Positions 43,856-54,386 of a stretch of 64,000 bases of DNA are shown here, one piece after another. Position numbers and translations under genes: made by a program. The notes beneath the pieces were generated by a model. The model was not told the DNA's origin. It was given only the letters and a program-made list of their open reading frames with translations, and ran no database searches. Each line of letters begins with the position of its first letter. The first letter of the stretch is position 1. The DNA is taken from NCBI RefSeq assembly GCF_003063265.1, contig NZ_NERU01000004.1, positions 124,001 through 188,000 of the forward strand, read 5' to 3'. The DNA comes from Limnohabitans sp. WS1 (GTDB lineage: Bacteria > Pseudomonadota > Gammaproteobacteria > Burkholderiales > Burkholderiaceae_C).

Positions 43856-44727
43856 GCACCGCCCGCCAAACCCAGCTCACCGCCATCCTGACCATGGTCG
43901 CGGCCATGGCTTGCCTGTCGACGCAAGACACCTTCAGCAAAAAGCTGATGCTCAGCGTGGCGCCCGTCATCATCATCTGGACGCGCTATGCCCTGCAGAC
44001 CGCGCTGGTCAGCGCCACAATCTGGCGCAGACAATCGCCCGAACTGTGGCGCACACGGCAGTGGCGTCTGCAGTGGCTGCGAGGCGCGCTGGTCGTGGGG
44101 GGCAGCGTGTTTGGCTATGGCGCTTTGCAGCGCATGCCCGTGGCCGAGTTCACAGCCATTTATTGCCTGGTGCCGCTGGCCGTGACCTTGGTCGCCCGCT
44201 TTGTGATGAAAGAAAGCGTGTCCTGGCTGCGCTGGCTGTGTGTGGCGGGCGGCATGACGGGTGCTCTGCTGGTGGTGCGTCCAGGGGGCCATGTGGACCC
44301 GACGGGTGCCTGCCTGGCACTGCTGGGGGTGGTCTGCTACACCGGCTTTCAAACCCTGACAGGGTACTTGGCGCGGCAGGACTCGCCGCTGACCATCCAG
44401 CTGTGCACCAGCGCGCTGGGCTTGGCGCTCATGTCGGCCGTGGTGCCGTTTTTCTGGCCTGCCCAGATGCCTTGGCCCGACTTGGCCCTGCTGGGTTTCG
44501 TAGCACTGGCGGGCTCTTACGGGCAGTACTTCATGGTGCTGGCGTTTTCCAAAGCGCCCGCCTCGGTTTTGTCGCCTTACCTTTACACGGCCATCGGGTT
44601 TTCTGCCCTGGGCGGCTGGTGGATGTTTGACCACCTGCCTGACGCCCTGGCCCTGTGCGGCATGGGGATGATCGCGGGCTTTGGCCTCGCCGCAGGCTGG
44701 CTCAACCAACACAAGGCCACACCATGA
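43852..44727 (+). CDS. EamA/DMT-family transporter
   Basis: A 291-residue protein with ten predicted membrane spans in two EamA repeats; each repeat ends in a conserved segment such as AIYCLVPLAVTLVARFVMKE. DMT transporters move amino acids, amines or nucleosides. The ATG at 43852 shares an ATGA overlap with the regulator stop; a much longer open frame upstream is the shadow of the regulator. It also overlaps the next gene by 4 bp. Confidence 0.9.
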   Translation: MSTARQTQLTAILTMVAAMACLSTQDTFSKKLMLSVAPVIIIWTRYALQTALVSATIWRRQSPELWRTRQWRLQWLRGALVVGGSVFGYGALQRMPVAEFTAIYCLVPLAVTLVARFVMKESVSWLRWLCVAGGMTGALLVVRPGGHVDPTGACLALLGVVCYTGFQTLTGYLARQDSPLTIQLCTSALGLALMSAVVPFFWPAQMPWPDLALLGFVALAGSYGQYFMVLAFSKAPASVLSPYLYTAIGFSALGGWWMFDHLPDALALCGMGMIAGFGLAAGWLNQHKATP

Positions 44728-45794
44728 GCACACCGCTTTTCAGCCCCAGCTATCGCGAGGCCCGCGCTCGATTTGTGCTGGCCGCGCAAGCCTGCAACGC
44801 ACAGTTGCACATTAACGCCATGTCACTGCCAGGTGCAAATGGCGAGCAACTCGCCATGGATGTGGCCGTGCACGGCCCGGCCGATGCCGCACAAGTGCTG
44901 ATGACCACCAGCGCAGTGCACGGCATCGAGGGGTTTTGCGGCTCGGCCATCCAGACGGGCTTGCTGCAAAACCTGACGCTGCCGCCTGGAGTGGCCGTGG
45001 TGCATGTGCACGCAGTCAACCCGCATGGGTTTTCACATGCGCGCCGGGTGAACGAAGACAACGTCGACCTCAACCGCAACTTCATTGACTTTTCCCAGCC
45101 CCTGCCGGTCAACTCTGACTACGCGCAGGTTAATGAACTGCTGCTGCCCACCCACTGGCCGCCCAGCCCAGAGGCCAGCGCTGCTTTGCAGGCTCAGGCC
45201 GATGCCTGGGGCGAGCGCCGCATGCAGCGTGCCATCACCAGTGGGCAATACCAGTTTGACCTGGGCGTCTGGTTTGGGGGCTTGGCCCCCACTTGGAGCC
45301 ACCGCACGTTCAGGCAGGTGCTGCAAAAGCACCTCAGGCAAGCGCACCAGATCGCCTGGATCGACCTGCACACGGGCTTGGGGCCGCACGGCCATGGCGA
45401 GCGCATTTTTGCTTGCACCGACAACGGCCAGTCCCTGCAACGCGCCCGCCAGTGGTGGGGGCCAGACATCACTTCGGTAGATACGGGCACGTCCCAAAGC
45501 GTCCCGCTCTCGGGCCCGATCCAGATGGCCATTTATGAAGAGTGCCCGCAAGCGCAGTACACCGGCATTTGCTTGGAGTTCGGCACCTTGCCCCTGGCAC
45601 AGATGATCCAGGCCATGCGGGCCGATCACTGGCTGGCCCTGCATCCTGAAGCCCCGTCCGAGCAGCAACACGCCATCCGTGCCGACATGCTCCAGGCCTT
45701 CAACCCGCCCTCGCCCGCTTGGCAAGAACAGGTCTGGCAGCAGGGATTACTTGCGGCACAGCAGGCCATCCAGGGCTTGGTTACAACAGACTGA
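44724..45794 (+). CDS. DUF2817 / M14-like zinc carboxypeptidase-family protein
   Basis: A 356-residue protein with zinc-ligand motifs of the M14/aspartoacylase-like fold: HGIEG in TSAVHGIEGFCGS, VNPHGFSHARRVNEDNVDLNRNF and DLHTGLGPHGHG, with catalytic Glu likely in CLEFGTLPL. The family is mostly uncharacterised; hydrolysis of an N-acyl or peptide-like bond is expected. It is coupled by a 4-bp overlap to the EamA transporter, so it probably processes a compound carried by it. Confidence 0.83.
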   Translation: MSTPLFSPSYREARARFVLAAQACNAQLHINAMSLPGANGEQLAMDVAVHGPADAAQVLMTTSAVHGIEGFCGSAIQTGLLQNLTLPPGVAVVHVHAVNPHGFSHARRVNEDNVDLNRNFIDFSQPLPVNSDYAQVNELLLPTHWPPSPEASAALQAQADAWGERRMQRAITSGQYQFDLGVWFGGLAPTWSHRTFRQVLQKHLRQAHQIAWIDLHTGLGPHGHGERIFACTDNGQSLQRARQWWGPDITSVDTGTSQSVPLSGPIQMAIYEECPQAQYTGICLEFGTLPLAQMIQAMRADHWLALHPEAPSEQQHAIRADMLQAFNPPSPAWQEQVWQQGLLAAQQAIQGLVTTD

Positions 45795-45940
45795 ACCGGG
45801 TCACCCTCCGCTTTTTCGGGAAAACCCCGCCCAGGGTTTGCAAGTTTTCGATAGCTTGAAACCCGTATCTTGTTCAGACTTTGGTTCTGCTGCGGGGTGT
45901 CAAGCGCCCCACTCCAAAAAGACACACAAGGACGACACCC

Positions 45941-46918
45941 ATGATTTCACGCCGAACGATTTCCAGCCTGCTCGCAGGCCTGCTGGGCAGCTTGATGGTG
46001 CTCAGCGCCTCTGCACAAAGCTTTCCCAACAAGATGGTCACTTTCATGGTTCCCTATCCGGCAGGGGGGGCCTCTGATGCTGTGGCCCGCATGGTTCAGA
46101 TCGAGTACGAAAAAAGCCTGGGCCAAAAAATCATGGTCGAAAACCTCGGTGGCGTGAGCGGCGCTCTGGGCATTCAAAAGGTTCTGGCTGCACCGGCCGA
46201 TGGCTACTATCAAATTCTGGGCACGCCCATGGAGTTGGTCATGGCCCCCCTGGCGCTTTCGGCGGTGAAGTTCAAGCCCGAAGAACTTCGCCTGGCCAGC
46301 CTGATGGGCCGCACATCCATTGGTCTGGCGATCCGCAAGGACATCCCGGCCAACAACATCGATGAATTTCTGGCTTGGGCCAAAGGCAAACAGGTCAGCT
46401 ATGCCAGCGTGGGCCAAGGCTCGCTGTACCACATCATGGGCGAGCAATTCAAAGCGCAAAGCAAACTCGACATGCTGCACGTGCCCTACAAAGCAGCTGT
46501 GCAAATCTTCACCGACCTGGGTGGCGGCGCGGTGGACATGAGCTTTACCCCTCTGGCAGGACCGGCCCCGGGCATGATCAAGGACGGCCGCTTCAAGTTG
46601 ATCGGCGTGTCCTCGCCCCAGCCTCACACGCTTTTCCCCAACGTGGCGCCGATCAGCGCCCACAAAACCTTCCCGGGTTTCAACTTTGACATCTGGATCG
46701 GTCTGCAAGTTCCCAAAGGCACGCCCGAGGCCGCCGTTCAGAAAATCAACCAGGCCATGAACGAAGCCATCAAGAGCGAGGCTTATGTCAAAGGCATGTC
46801 CACCACGGGCAGCCAGATACCTGCGCCCATGAGCATGGCCGAGCTGGACAAGTTTTACTATGGCGAAGTGGAACGCTACCGCGCCTTGTTCAAGGCCGCC
46901 AAGGTCGAACCGCAGTGA
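45941..46918 (+). CDS. Bug-family (TctC-like) binding protein
   Basis: A 325-residue precursor with a signal peptide (MISRRTISSLLAG start, cleavage near LSASAQ), then FPNKMVTFMVPYPAGGASDAVAR, IMVENLGGVSGALG and YASVGQGSLYHIMGEQF, the Bug ligand-binding loops. An AAGGA site precedes ATG 45941. It is a periplasmic receptor for a carboxylate or amide compound. A strong terminator follows; no TctAB genes are present. Confidence 0.87.
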   Translation: MISRRTISSLLAGLLGSLMVLSASAQSFPNKMVTFMVPYPAGGASDAVARMVQIEYEKSLGQKIMVENLGGVSGALGIQKVLAAPADGYYQILGTPMELVMAPLALSAVKFKPEELRLASLMGRTSIGLAIRKDIPANNIDEFLAWAKGKQVSYASVGQGSLYHIMGEQFKAQSKLDMLHVPYKAAVQIFTDLGGGAVDMSFTPLAGPAPGMIKDGRFKLIGVSSPQPHTLFPNVAPISAHKTFPGFNFDIWIGLQVPKGTPEAAVQKINQAMNEAIKSEAYVKGMSTTGSQIPAPMSMAELDKFYYGEVERYRALFKAAKVEPQ

Positions 46919-46959
46919 AACACTGAGTGCGCAGCGCACCCGTGCTGACGCTCGCGCCA

Positions 46960-47000
46960 CCCGGGACATGCTCACCCCTCGTGACATGCCCGGGTTTTTT
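46960..47000 (+). terminator. Intrinsic terminator after the Bug protein
   Basis: CCCGGGACATG pairs with CATGCCCGGG (one bulged A), with an inner TCAC/GTGA pair, and is followed by TTTTTT at 46995-47000. It ends 23 bp before the amidase start. Confidence 0.85.
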
Positions 47001-47023
47001 CATTCCAGCCTAACTTGTTCAGC

Positions 47024-48484
47024 ATGACCGATTTCACTTACAGCACCGCCACCGAAATGATGGCCCGCCTGCGCGCAGGCGAAGTGACCAGCAGCCAATT
47101 ACTCGCACAGCACATCGCCCGCGTCGAGCAGCGCGATGGCCCGATCAACGCCGTGGTGGTGCGCACCTTTGAGGCCGCCCGCGAACGCGCCGCCCAAGCC
47201 GACGCGGCGCGTGCCCATGGCGAAGACTGGGGGCTGCTGCACGGCCTGCCCATGACCGTCAAAGAGTCGTTTGACCTGCCGGGCACGCCCACCTGCTGGG
47301 GCTTTCCTCAGTACAAAGACAACATCGCACAACAACCAGCCGTGGCCGTGCAGCGCTTGCTGAACGCCGGGGCGGTGGTGTTTGGCAAGACCAATGTGCC
47401 GGTGGCTTTGGGCGATTGGCAATCGTTCAACCCGGTCTATGGCACGACCCATAACCCCTGGGACCTGAGTCGCACGCCGGGCGGATCGTCGGGCGGGGCC
47501 AGCGCGGCGCTGGCCGCAGGCATGACGCCGCTGGAGCTGGGCAGCGACATTGGTGCCTCCATCCGCAACCCGGCGCATTACTGCGGCGTTTATGGCCACA
47601 AACCCACCTGGGGTGTGGTGCCCATGGAGGGCCACCAATTGCCCGGTGTGCGCTGCATTGACAGCCTGGACATTGCCGTGGCAGGGCCGCTGGCGCGCAG
47701 CGCCCAGGACCTGCAACTGGCCATGCAGGTGCTGACCACCCCCTTGCAACAGTTTGGCCCCATGGGTTGGACGCCCGCCCAATGGCGGCAGACCGACAAA
47801 GCCCCCTGGCAATGCCGCGTGGCCATCGTCTACGACGACCCCGAGGCTCGGGTGGACCAGAGCATCCAAGACCGGCTGCACGCGTTGGCCGACTTTTTAC
47901 GGTCGCAAGGCGTGACCGTGCTGGACGACCACCGCCCGGTGGACAGCGCGCAGTCGCACCGTGTGTACTCCTACCTGCTGCGCTCGGCCACTGGCGCCTG
48001 GCTGGACGACGCGACCTTTGCCCGCTTTCAGGCGCTGGGCCAGCAAGCCGACCCGGCACTGGACACCATGCGCGAGCGCGTCTGGCGCGGCAGCACCCTG
48101 ACGCACCGCGACTGGGTCGAGTTTGACCAGCAACGCGCCGTGCTGCGGACTCAGTGGCAAAGCTACTTCGAGACTGTGGACCTGCTCATCACGCCAGTGG
48201 CCACCTCGCCCGCCTTTTTGCACAACCAGCAAGGCGAACGTTGGGAGCGCATGCTGCAGGTCAACGGCCAGAACCAGCCGCACACCGACAGTCTGTTCTG
48301 GGCGGGCTATCCCGGCTTGGTGGGCCTGCCCGCCACCGCCATCCCGATCGGTCAAAGCCCGGACGGCTTACCCGTTGGCGCGCAAATCATCGGCAACAGT
48401 TTGGCCGACCCGCTGTGCCTGAACATGGCCCGCTGGCTCGAAACCGAGTGGTGCGGCTTTGTGCAGCCACCGCACCTGGCTTGA
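47024..48484 (+). CDS. Amidase-signature family amidase
   Basis: A 486-residue amidase with the Ser-cisSer-Lys triad: Lys in MTVKESFDLPG, and the two serines in the GGSSGGASAALAAG region with GSDIGASIRNPA. The family hydrolyses amides, including indoleacetamide, glutamyl-tRNA-type and xenobiotic amides. ATG 47024 is used rather than a TTG three codons earlier. It stands between two Bug proteins, suggesting use of an imported amide; substrate unknown. Confidence 0.92.
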   Translation: MTDFTYSTATEMMARLRAGEVTSSQLLAQHIARVEQRDGPINAVVVRTFEAARERAAQADAARAHGEDWGLLHGLPMTVKESFDLPGTPTCWGFPQYKDNIAQQPAVAVQRLLNAGAVVFGKTNVPVALGDWQSFNPVYGTTHNPWDLSRTPGGSSGGASAALAAGMTPLELGSDIGASIRNPAHYCGVYGHKPTWGVVPMEGHQLPGVRCIDSLDIAVAGPLARSAQDLQLAMQVLTTPLQQFGPMGWTPAQWRQTDKAPWQCRVAIVYDDPEARVDQSIQDRLHALADFLRSQGVTVLDDHRPVDSAQSHRVYSYLLRSATGAWLDDATFARFQALGQQADPALDTMRERVWRGSTLTHRDWVEFDQQRAVLRTQWQSYFETVDLLITPVATSPAFLHNQQGERWERMLQVNGQNQPHTDSLFWAGYPGLVGLPATAIPIGQSPDGLPVGAQIIGNSLADPLCLNMARWLETEWCGFVQPPHLA

Positions 48485-48562
48485 ACCCCCCAAATCACAC
48501 CGTGCCCCTGACTGGCCACCCACTGGATGGTCTGAGCAAGGTCACAGCACAAGGTCGCAAGG

Positions 48563-49549
48563 TCAATCCACCGTGATTTTTTCATCCTTCACGATTTTGG
48601 CCATGGCCGGAATTTCTGACTTGATCCATTGGCCAAACTGCTCAGGTGACATGTTCGAGGGCTCGGCCCCCAATGTGACCAAGCGCTCTTTGATGTCGGG
48701 CATGGCGGCGATCTTTTGGACCTCTGCATTGAGCTTGTCCACAATCGCTTTGGGCGTTCCAGCAGGTGCCAAAAGACCCTGAAAACTGCCGGTCAAGAAA
48801 CCCGGCAGGCTCTCACTGATGGCGGGTACATCGGGCAACTGGCCATTGCGCTTGGTGCTGGACACCGCAATGAGTTTGATTTTTCCGGCTTTGACATGTG
48901 GGTAGGTGGCCACCATGCCATTGAACATCACATCCACCTGGCCACCGATCAGATCGGTGATGGCCTGTGCCCCACCTTTGTAAGGCACATAACCCCACTC
49001 GATACCCTGCCGCTGGGCAAACATGACACCGGCCAGGTGCGTGGCGCTGCCCATGCCCGCCGCCGCTGCGTAATTGAGTTTGCCCTTTTGTGCTTTGGCG
49101 TATGCCACCAATTCAGCGGGTGTGTTGGCGGGCACCTTGGTGCTGACGGCCAACAGGTGGGGTGAATAGGCCACCATGCCGACGGGAGCGAAGTCATTGA
49201 GCACATTGAACGGCAATTTGTACAAAGCCGGGCTGATGACCAGGTTGCCCACATCCATGAGCACCAAGGTGTGACCGTCGGGGGCCGACTTGGCGACCCA
49301 ATCAGCGCCCAAATTGCCGTTGGAGCCCGGTTTGTTGTCCACCACCACGGGCTGACCCCAAGACTCGGTCAGCTTTTGGCCGACCAAACGGGCCAGCACA
49401 TCGGATGTGCCGCCTGCCGGAAAAGGCACCACGATCCGGATCGGTTTGCTGGGGTAAACGGTCGGGCCAGAGGCGGATGTCTGGGCCTGCGCCTGCAAAC
49501 CCGCTAACACGGCGATGACGCCAAAGGCCAGTGAAAAGCTTTTTTTCAT
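48563..49549 (-). CDS. Bug-family (TctC-like) binding protein
   Basis: A 328-residue precursor with signal peptide MKKSFSLAFGVIAVLAG and cleavage near AQAQT. The Bug pattern is clear: YPSKPIRIVVPFPAGGTSD, VVVDNKPGSNGNLGAD and LNYAAAAGMGSATHLAG. Third such protein in the window. Converges with the amidase across a 78-bp gap; the esterase gene lies upstream on the same strand. Confidence 0.9.
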   Translation of the reverse strand: MKKSFSLAFGVIAVLAGLQAQAQTSASGPTVYPSKPIRIVVPFPAGGTSDVLARLVGQKLTESWGQPVVVDNKPGSNGNLGADWVAKSAPDGHTLVLMDVGNLVISPALYKLPFNVLNDFAPVGMVAYSPHLLAVSTKVPANTPAELVAYAKAQKGKLNYAAAAGMGSATHLAGVMFAQRQGIEWGYVPYKGGAQAITDLIGGQVDVMFNGMVATYPHVKAGKIKLIAVSSTKRNGQLPDVPAISESLPGFLTGSFQGLLAPAGTPKAIVDKLNAEVQKIAAMPDIKERLVTLGAEPSNMSPEQFGQWIKSEIPAMAKIVKDEKITVD

Positions 49550-49609
49550 GGTGCATGTCTCCTGTGGTTGTAATTTGGCTGAAAACGAACTTGCAAGCGC
49601 CGGGGCACT

Positions 49610-50992
49610 TCAATAGGTCAACTCCAGCACTGTGGTGCGACCCTCGGCCATGGGCCAGGTCAAGCCGACCAGGCGCTCACCGTTGAATTCTGCGGCCACA
49701 GTTCGCTGGGTTTTGTCATCCAGCCGCAGTTTGGAACTGGCCACACCCGCTCCCGGGGGCACACCCGGCAAGCTCGTTTTGCCGTCCAGGCGCATGCTGT
49801 CACGCGGCGGGTCAAAGTAGCCACGGGGCCGCACAAAACTGACCAATGCAGAAGCCGACCGGTCGGCCTCGGCCACGCGCTCGGGCTTCATGTGAACAAT
49901 GTCGCTCGAGCGCGGGAATGGGCTGCGGTAAATGTGTGTCGTGGCATAGCCCTTGGCCGTGATGACAAACTCATAAGTTGCTTGTGATGTGCCTTTGAAA
50001 GGCCCCCAAAGCCCGTCTACTCCCACCGTTTTTTGATGAACCGCAGCGCCTTTGCGCTGCCCTGTCACGGGGTCAATTTCATAAACCTCTAGGCCTGCAC
50101 CAGCCAGTGGCAAATTGTTCACAAAGTTGCCACTCTGCGCGTCTTGTGGATTCAAGCCCAGACCCACCACTTTGCCGTTCAAAAGCACCGAAGCCTCGGT
50201 TTGGATGCCCAAAGCAGGCGTGCGACCCGTGATGAAACGGTAAGTGGCTTCAAAAGCCGCTGCCGAATAAGAGGTTTCGCGGTGGTCAATGCGGGGGATC
50301 ACCACGTTGGTCGCCCCTTTGAGCTCCGGGCCGGCAAAAGTCACGTTGGTCGCTTTGCCTTTCATGCCAATCCACAGGCCATCGGGCTGCGCAAACTTGT
50401 CGTTGTTGTCCGAACGGATGGTCATCCATTTGGCTAGGCCACAGACCTCGTCGCCCTGTGCATTTTTGGGCGCATTGAGCTGACTCAGAAAGGGTCCAGT
50501 GCCGGAAAATTCATTGGCTTCGTTGACGCCGGGAATAGCCTGAACACCGTGATTGGGTGTGCCGCCCAGCACCGCATGGCTGACGAGGTTTTGCCCCCCA
50601 CCATTGCAGATGAAGTTGCGAATCGCATTGCCACCCCGCGAGTTGCCGACCAACACCACCTGCGCGGCACCGGTTCGCTTCAAGACCGCTTGCACTTCTT
50701 CGCGCAAAAAGGCCATGTGCTCGGCGGTGGAGGTGCGGCCCGCTTGGGGCCTGTTGTCGGCGTCTCGCGCCAGGGGATAGGGCACATCGATGGCATGCAG
50801 GCGTTCGCGCGGCCAGCCGTTGGATTCAAAGCGCCACATCGTGCTTTGCCACAGGGCGGCCGTGTCCCCATTGCCGTGGACAAACACCACGGGCGGTTTG
50901 TCAGCCCCCGCAGTGCGCAAGGTACCCGAGCAGGCCCCCAGCAACAGCGTGGACAAAGCAGCAAGCCAAAGGTTTCTGCGCAGCAAATTCAT
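49610..50992 (-). CDS. Lipoprotein alpha/beta-hydrolase (lipase/esterase)
   Basis: A 460-residue precursor with a lipobox LLGAC near residue 20, so it is probably lipid anchored. The first half is an alpha/beta hydrolase: FVHGNGDTAALW oxyanion region, nucleophile elbow GNSRGG, and a catalytic His likely in IDHRETSY. The second half (about residues 265-460) contains beta-rich modules such as VYEIDPVTGQRKG. Overall form is that of secreted short-chain esterase or polyester-active lipases. Substrate unknown. Confidence 0.8.
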   Translation of the reverse strand: MNLLRRNLWLAALSTLLLGACSGTLRTAGADKPPVVFVHGNGDTAALWQSTMWRFESNGWPRERLHAIDVPYPLARDADNRPQAGRTSTAEHMAFLREEVQAVLKRTGAAQVVLVGNSRGGNAIRNFICNGGGQNLVSHAVLGGTPNHGVQAIPGVNEANEFSGTGPFLSQLNAPKNAQGDEVCGLAKWMTIRSDNNDKFAQPDGLWIGMKGKATNVTFAGPELKGATNVVIPRIDHRETSYSAAAFEATYRFITGRTPALGIQTEASVLLNGKVVGLGLNPQDAQSGNFVNNLPLAGAGLEVYEIDPVTGQRKGAAVHQKTVGVDGLWGPFKGTSQATYEFVITAKGYATTHIYRSPFPRSSDIVHMKPERVAEADRSASALVSFVRPRGYFDPPRDSMRLDGKTSLPGVPPGAGVASSKLRLDDKTQRTVAAEFNGERLVGLTWPMAEGRTTVLELTY

Positions 50993-51078
50993 GGGACCCG
51001 TCCTTCCATGTCAAAAGTGCTTCATGGTGAAGGATTCCGTTCACGGGTGCTGACCCGAAGGTGTCAGCCCTCACCCTT

Positions 51079-51876
51079 TCAATTGGGTTTTCGGGCTGAG
51101 AAGGCCCACAAAGCCACGCCGCCCAACATCATCGGCACACACAACCACTGCCCCATGCTCATGCCCAGACTCAAAAGGCCCAGATGCGCATCGGGTTCGC
51201 GGAAAAATTCGGCCACAAAGCGGAAAAAACCGTAGCCGAGCAAAAAGGCTGCCGACACTTGGCCGGTGGGACGGTCTTTGCGGGCAAACCACCACAGCAA
51301 CACAAACAACAGCAAGCCTTCCAGGGCAATTTGGTAGAGCTGCGAGGGGTGGCGCGGCAAATCGCCCGCCCCCCGGAACACCATGCCCCAAGGCAGCGAG
51401 GGGTCGGCCACTCGGCCCCAAAGCTCGCCATTGAGGAAATTGCCCACCCGACCAGCGGCAAGTCCCGTGGGCACACACGGCGCGACAAAATCCATGACCT
51501 GCAAAAACGACCGCTGTCGGCTGCGTGCAAACCACACCATGGCCAAGATCACGCCCAGCAAGCCCCCATGAAAACTCATGCCACCTTGCCAGACAGCCAG
51601 GATTTCCAGGGGATTCGACAGGTAATAAGCGGGTTTGTAAAACAGGCAATAACCCACGCGCCCGCCCAAAATGACACCGAGCACGCCCAAAAACAGGATG
51701 TCTTCCACATCGCGTTTTTGCCATTGCGGCAGGTGTTTGAAGGGCGCATGGCCCAGACGACGCACGCCCAACCAGAAAAACAGGCCAAAGGCGGCCAAAT
51801 AGGTCAGGCCATACCAATGGATGGCCAAGGGGCCCAATTGCAGGGCGACGGGGTCAATTTGAGGATGGATCAGCAT
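51079..51876 (-). CDS. lgt: Phosphatidylglycerol-prolipoprotein diacylglyceryl transferase
   Basis: A 265-residue inner-membrane enzyme with seven spans that adds diacylglycerol to the lipobox Cys of prolipoproteins. The Lgt signature [14 protein letters not shown] and [12 protein letters not shown] are intact. ATG 51876 matches the family start [11 protein letters not shown]. Divergent from ilvD. Confidence 0.96.
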   Translation of the reverse strand: MLIHPQIDPVALQLGPLAIHWYGLTYLAAFGLFFWLGVRRLGHAPFKHLPQWQKRDVEDILFLGVLGVILGGRVGYCLFYKPAYYLSNPLEILAVWQGGMSFHGGLLGVILAMVWFARSRQRSFLQVMDFVAPCVPTGLAAGRVGNFLNGELWGRVADPSLPWGMVFRGAGDLPRHPSQLYQIALEGLLLFVLLWWFARKDRPTGQVSAAFLLGYGFFRFVAEFFREPDAHLGLLSLGMSMGQWLCVPMMLGGVALWAFSARKPN

Positions 51877-51979
51877 GCCCGGATTGTGCACCGGAGATGC
51901 CTCGCACTCGACACCAAGACCCGATAAGCGCCCGTTAGAATGTGGCGACCTTCTTTTGGGCTTCTATAGAGACACCACC

Positions 51980-53683
51980 ATGAGCGACAAAATCATCCCG
52001 ATCACCCCCATCAACCGCCGCAGCGCCAACATCACCCAGGGCAAATCCCGCGCCCCGAACCGCTCGATGTACTACGCCATGGGCTATGAAGAGGGGGATT
52101 TCGTCAAACCCATGGTGGGCGTGGCCAACGGCCACAGCACCATCACCCCGTGCAACAGCGGCCTGCAAAAGTTGGCTGACGCGGCCATCCAAGGCATTGA
52201 AGAAGCCGGTGGCAACGCCCAGGTCTTTGGCACCCCGACCATCTCGGACGGCATGGCCATGGGCACCGAGGGCATGAAGTTCTCGCTGGTCAGCCGAGAA
52301 GTCATTTCGGACTGCATCGAAACCTGCGTGCAAGGCCAGTGGATGGACGGCGTGCTGGTGGTCGGCGGCTGCGACAAAAACATGCCCGGCGGCATGATGG
52401 GCATGCTGCGCGCCAACGTGCCGGCCATTTATGTCTACGGCGGCACCATCTTGCCCGGCCGCTACCAAGGCAAAGACCTGAACATCGTGAGCGTTTTTGA
52501 AGCCGTGGGCGAAAACGCTGCGGGCAAATTGAGCGACTTCGACCTGAAAGAAATCGAAAAACGCGCCATTCCCGGCACGGGTTCTTGCGGCGGCATGTAC
52601 ACGGCCAACACCATGTCCTCGGCTTTCGAGGCGCTGGGCATGTCCCTGCCCTACTCGTCGACCATGGCCAACCCGCACGACGAAAAGCAGAACTCGGCCA
52701 AAGAATCGGCCAAAGTGCTGATCGAAGCCATCAAGAACGACTTGAAGCCCCGCGACATCGTCACCAAAGAAGCCATTGAAAACGCCGTGGCCGTGATCAT
52801 GGCCACAGGTGGCTCGACCAACGCGGTGTTGCATTTCTTGGCCATCGCCCACACCGCAGGCGTGGACTGGACGATTGACGACTTCGAGCGCATGCGCAAG
52901 AAAATCCCCGTGATCTGTGATTTGAAGCCCAGCGGCAAGTACCTGGCGGTTGACCTGCACCAAGCGGGCGGCATTCCCCAAGTCATGAAAACCTTGCTTG
53001 CAGCTGGTTTGCTGCACGGCGACTGCATGACCATCACTGGCAAAACCATTGCCGAAAACCTGAAGGACGTGCCCGACGTTCCTCGCGCTGACCAAGATGT
53101 GATCCGCCCGATTGACAAGCCCATGTACGCCGAAGGCCACTTGGCCATCCTCAAGGGCAACCTGTCGCCCGAAGGCGCCGTGGCCAAGATCACTGGTCTT
53201 AAAAACCCCGTCATCACTGGCCCAGCCCGCGTGTTCGACGACGAACAATCGGCCCTGCAAGCCATCTTAGCAGGCAAGATTCAAGCCGGCGACGTGATGG
53301 TTTTGCGTTACCTCGGCCCCAAAGGCGGCCCCGGCATGCCCGAAATGCTGGCCCCCACGGGCGCGCTGATCGGTGCCGGTCTGGGTGAAAGCGTGGGCCT
53401 GATCACCGACGGTCGCTTCTCCGGTGGCACCTGGGGCATGGTGGTCGGTCACGTTGCCCCGGAAGCCGCAGCAGGCGGCACCATCGCTTTTGTGAATGAA
53501 GGCGACAGCATCACCATTGACGCACACAAGCTGATTCTGGAGTTGAACGTGCCCGAAGCCGAACTGGCCAAGCGCCGCGAAGGCTGGAAAGCCCCCGAGC
53601 CCCGTTACACCCGTGGCGTTCAGGCCAAGTTCGCTTTTAATGCATCAAGCGCGAGCAAAGGCGCTGTGCTCGACCTGTATTGA
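51980..53683 (+). CDS. ilvD: Dihydroxy-acid dehydratase
   Basis: A 567-residue iron-sulfur dehydratase of branched-chain amino acid and pantothenate synthesis. Cluster and active-site motifs are [20 protein letters not shown] and [14 protein letters not shown], with [10 protein letters not shown] near the C terminus. ATG 51980 ([21 protein letters not shown]) matches relatives; an in-frame ATG at 51875 overlaps lgt. A terminator follows the stop. Confidence 0.97.
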   Translation: MSDKIIPITPINRRSANITQGKSRAPNRSMYYAMGYEEGDFVKPMVGVANGHSTITPCNSGLQKLADAAIQGIEEAGGNAQVFGTPTISDGMAMGTEGMKFSLVSREVISDCIETCVQGQWMDGVLVVGGCDKNMPGGMMGMLRANVPAIYVYGGTILPGRYQGKDLNIVSVFEAVGENAAGKLSDFDLKEIEKRAIPGTGSCGGMYTANTMSSAFEALGMSLPYSSTMANPHDEKQNSAKESAKVLIEAIKNDLKPRDIVTKEAIENAVAVIMATGGSTNAVLHFLAIAHTAGVDWTIDDFERMRKKIPVICDLKPSGKYLAVDLHQAGGIPQVMKTLLAAGLLHGDCMTITGKTIAENLKDVPDVPRADQDVIRPIDKPMYAEGHLAILKGNLSPEGAVAKITGLKNPVITGPARVFDDEQSALQAILAGKIQAGDVMVLRYLGPKGGPGMPEMLAPTGALIGAGLGESVGLITDGRFSGGTWGMVVGHVAPEAAAGGTIAFVNEGDSITIDAHKLILELNVPEAELAKRREGWKAPEPRYTRGVQAKFAFNASSASKGAVLDLY

Positions 53684-53702
53684 TGCGTTCTTGACGCCCA
53701 CA

Positions 53703-53729
53703 AAAAAGCCGCTTTTCAGCGGCTTTTTT
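53703..53729. terminator. Bidirectional intrinsic terminator after ilvD
   Basis: AAAAAAGCCGC-TTTTCA-GCGGCTTTTTT: a GC stem flanked by an A tract and a T tract, 20 bp after the ilvD stop. It can also serve the convergent GlcG-like gene. Confidence 0.92.
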
Positions 53730-53788
53730 GTGGGTCAATGGTTTTGGCAAAACGGTCAGGACAGCCCCAGGCTGCCCTGATCAGACCA

Positions 53789-54196
53789 TCACAGACCGAT
53801 GGCGGCGATACCGGCTTTGGCGATCTGAGCGTCTTCGTTCGACTTGACGCCACTCACACCGACTGCGCCCAGGCAAAAACCGTCTTTCATGATCGGCACA
53901 CCGCCTTCGAGCATGCCGTGGATGGTCGGAGCCGACAAAAAGGAAGTGCGTCCACCATTGATCACGTCTTCGTACACCTTGCTCTCGCGGCGACCCAAAG
54001 CTGCGGTGTGCGCTTTGGCTGGGGCGATGTGCGAAGACACGGGAGGCGCACCGTCCAGACGGGCAAAGTGCAGCAAATGGCCACCCGCATCCACAATGGC
54101 GATGCTGACTGCCCAATTGTTCTGGAGGGCTTCGGCTTCGGCCGCAGCGGCAATGGCTTTGACATCGGACAGTTCGAGAGAGGATTGGGTTTTCAT
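53789..54196 (-). CDS. GlcG/HbpS (DUF336) family protein
   Basis: A 135-residue protein with the family core VSIAIVDAGGHLLHFARLDGAPPVSS split by helices, AKAHTAALGRRES and GVPIMKDGFCLGAVGVSG. Members include GlcG of the glycolate locus and the haem-binding sensor HbpS; most have no assigned reaction. ATG 54196 gives the family length. It lies tail-to-tail with ilvD. Confidence 0.88.
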   Translation of the reverse strand: MKTQSSLELSDVKAIAAAAEAEALQNNWAVSIAIVDAGGHLLHFARLDGAPPVSSHIAPAKAHTAALGRRESKVYEDVINGGRTSFLSAPTIHGMLEGGVPIMKDGFCLGAVGVSGVKSNEDAQIAKAGIAAIGL

Positions 54197-54386
54197 GGGC
54201 GTGAGGGTCTGAAAAATGAAAACCACAAGCATACACGGGCCCGCGCCCTCGATTGCTCACTTCAACGCAAAACTGATGCACCCGTATAACCCCATCAACT
54301 GCCGGGAATCCCAGGAGTCAAGCCAAAGCGATGAGGGTCACCCTACAATGAGACCACCTTTAATCAGGCATGACAGGAGATACACC

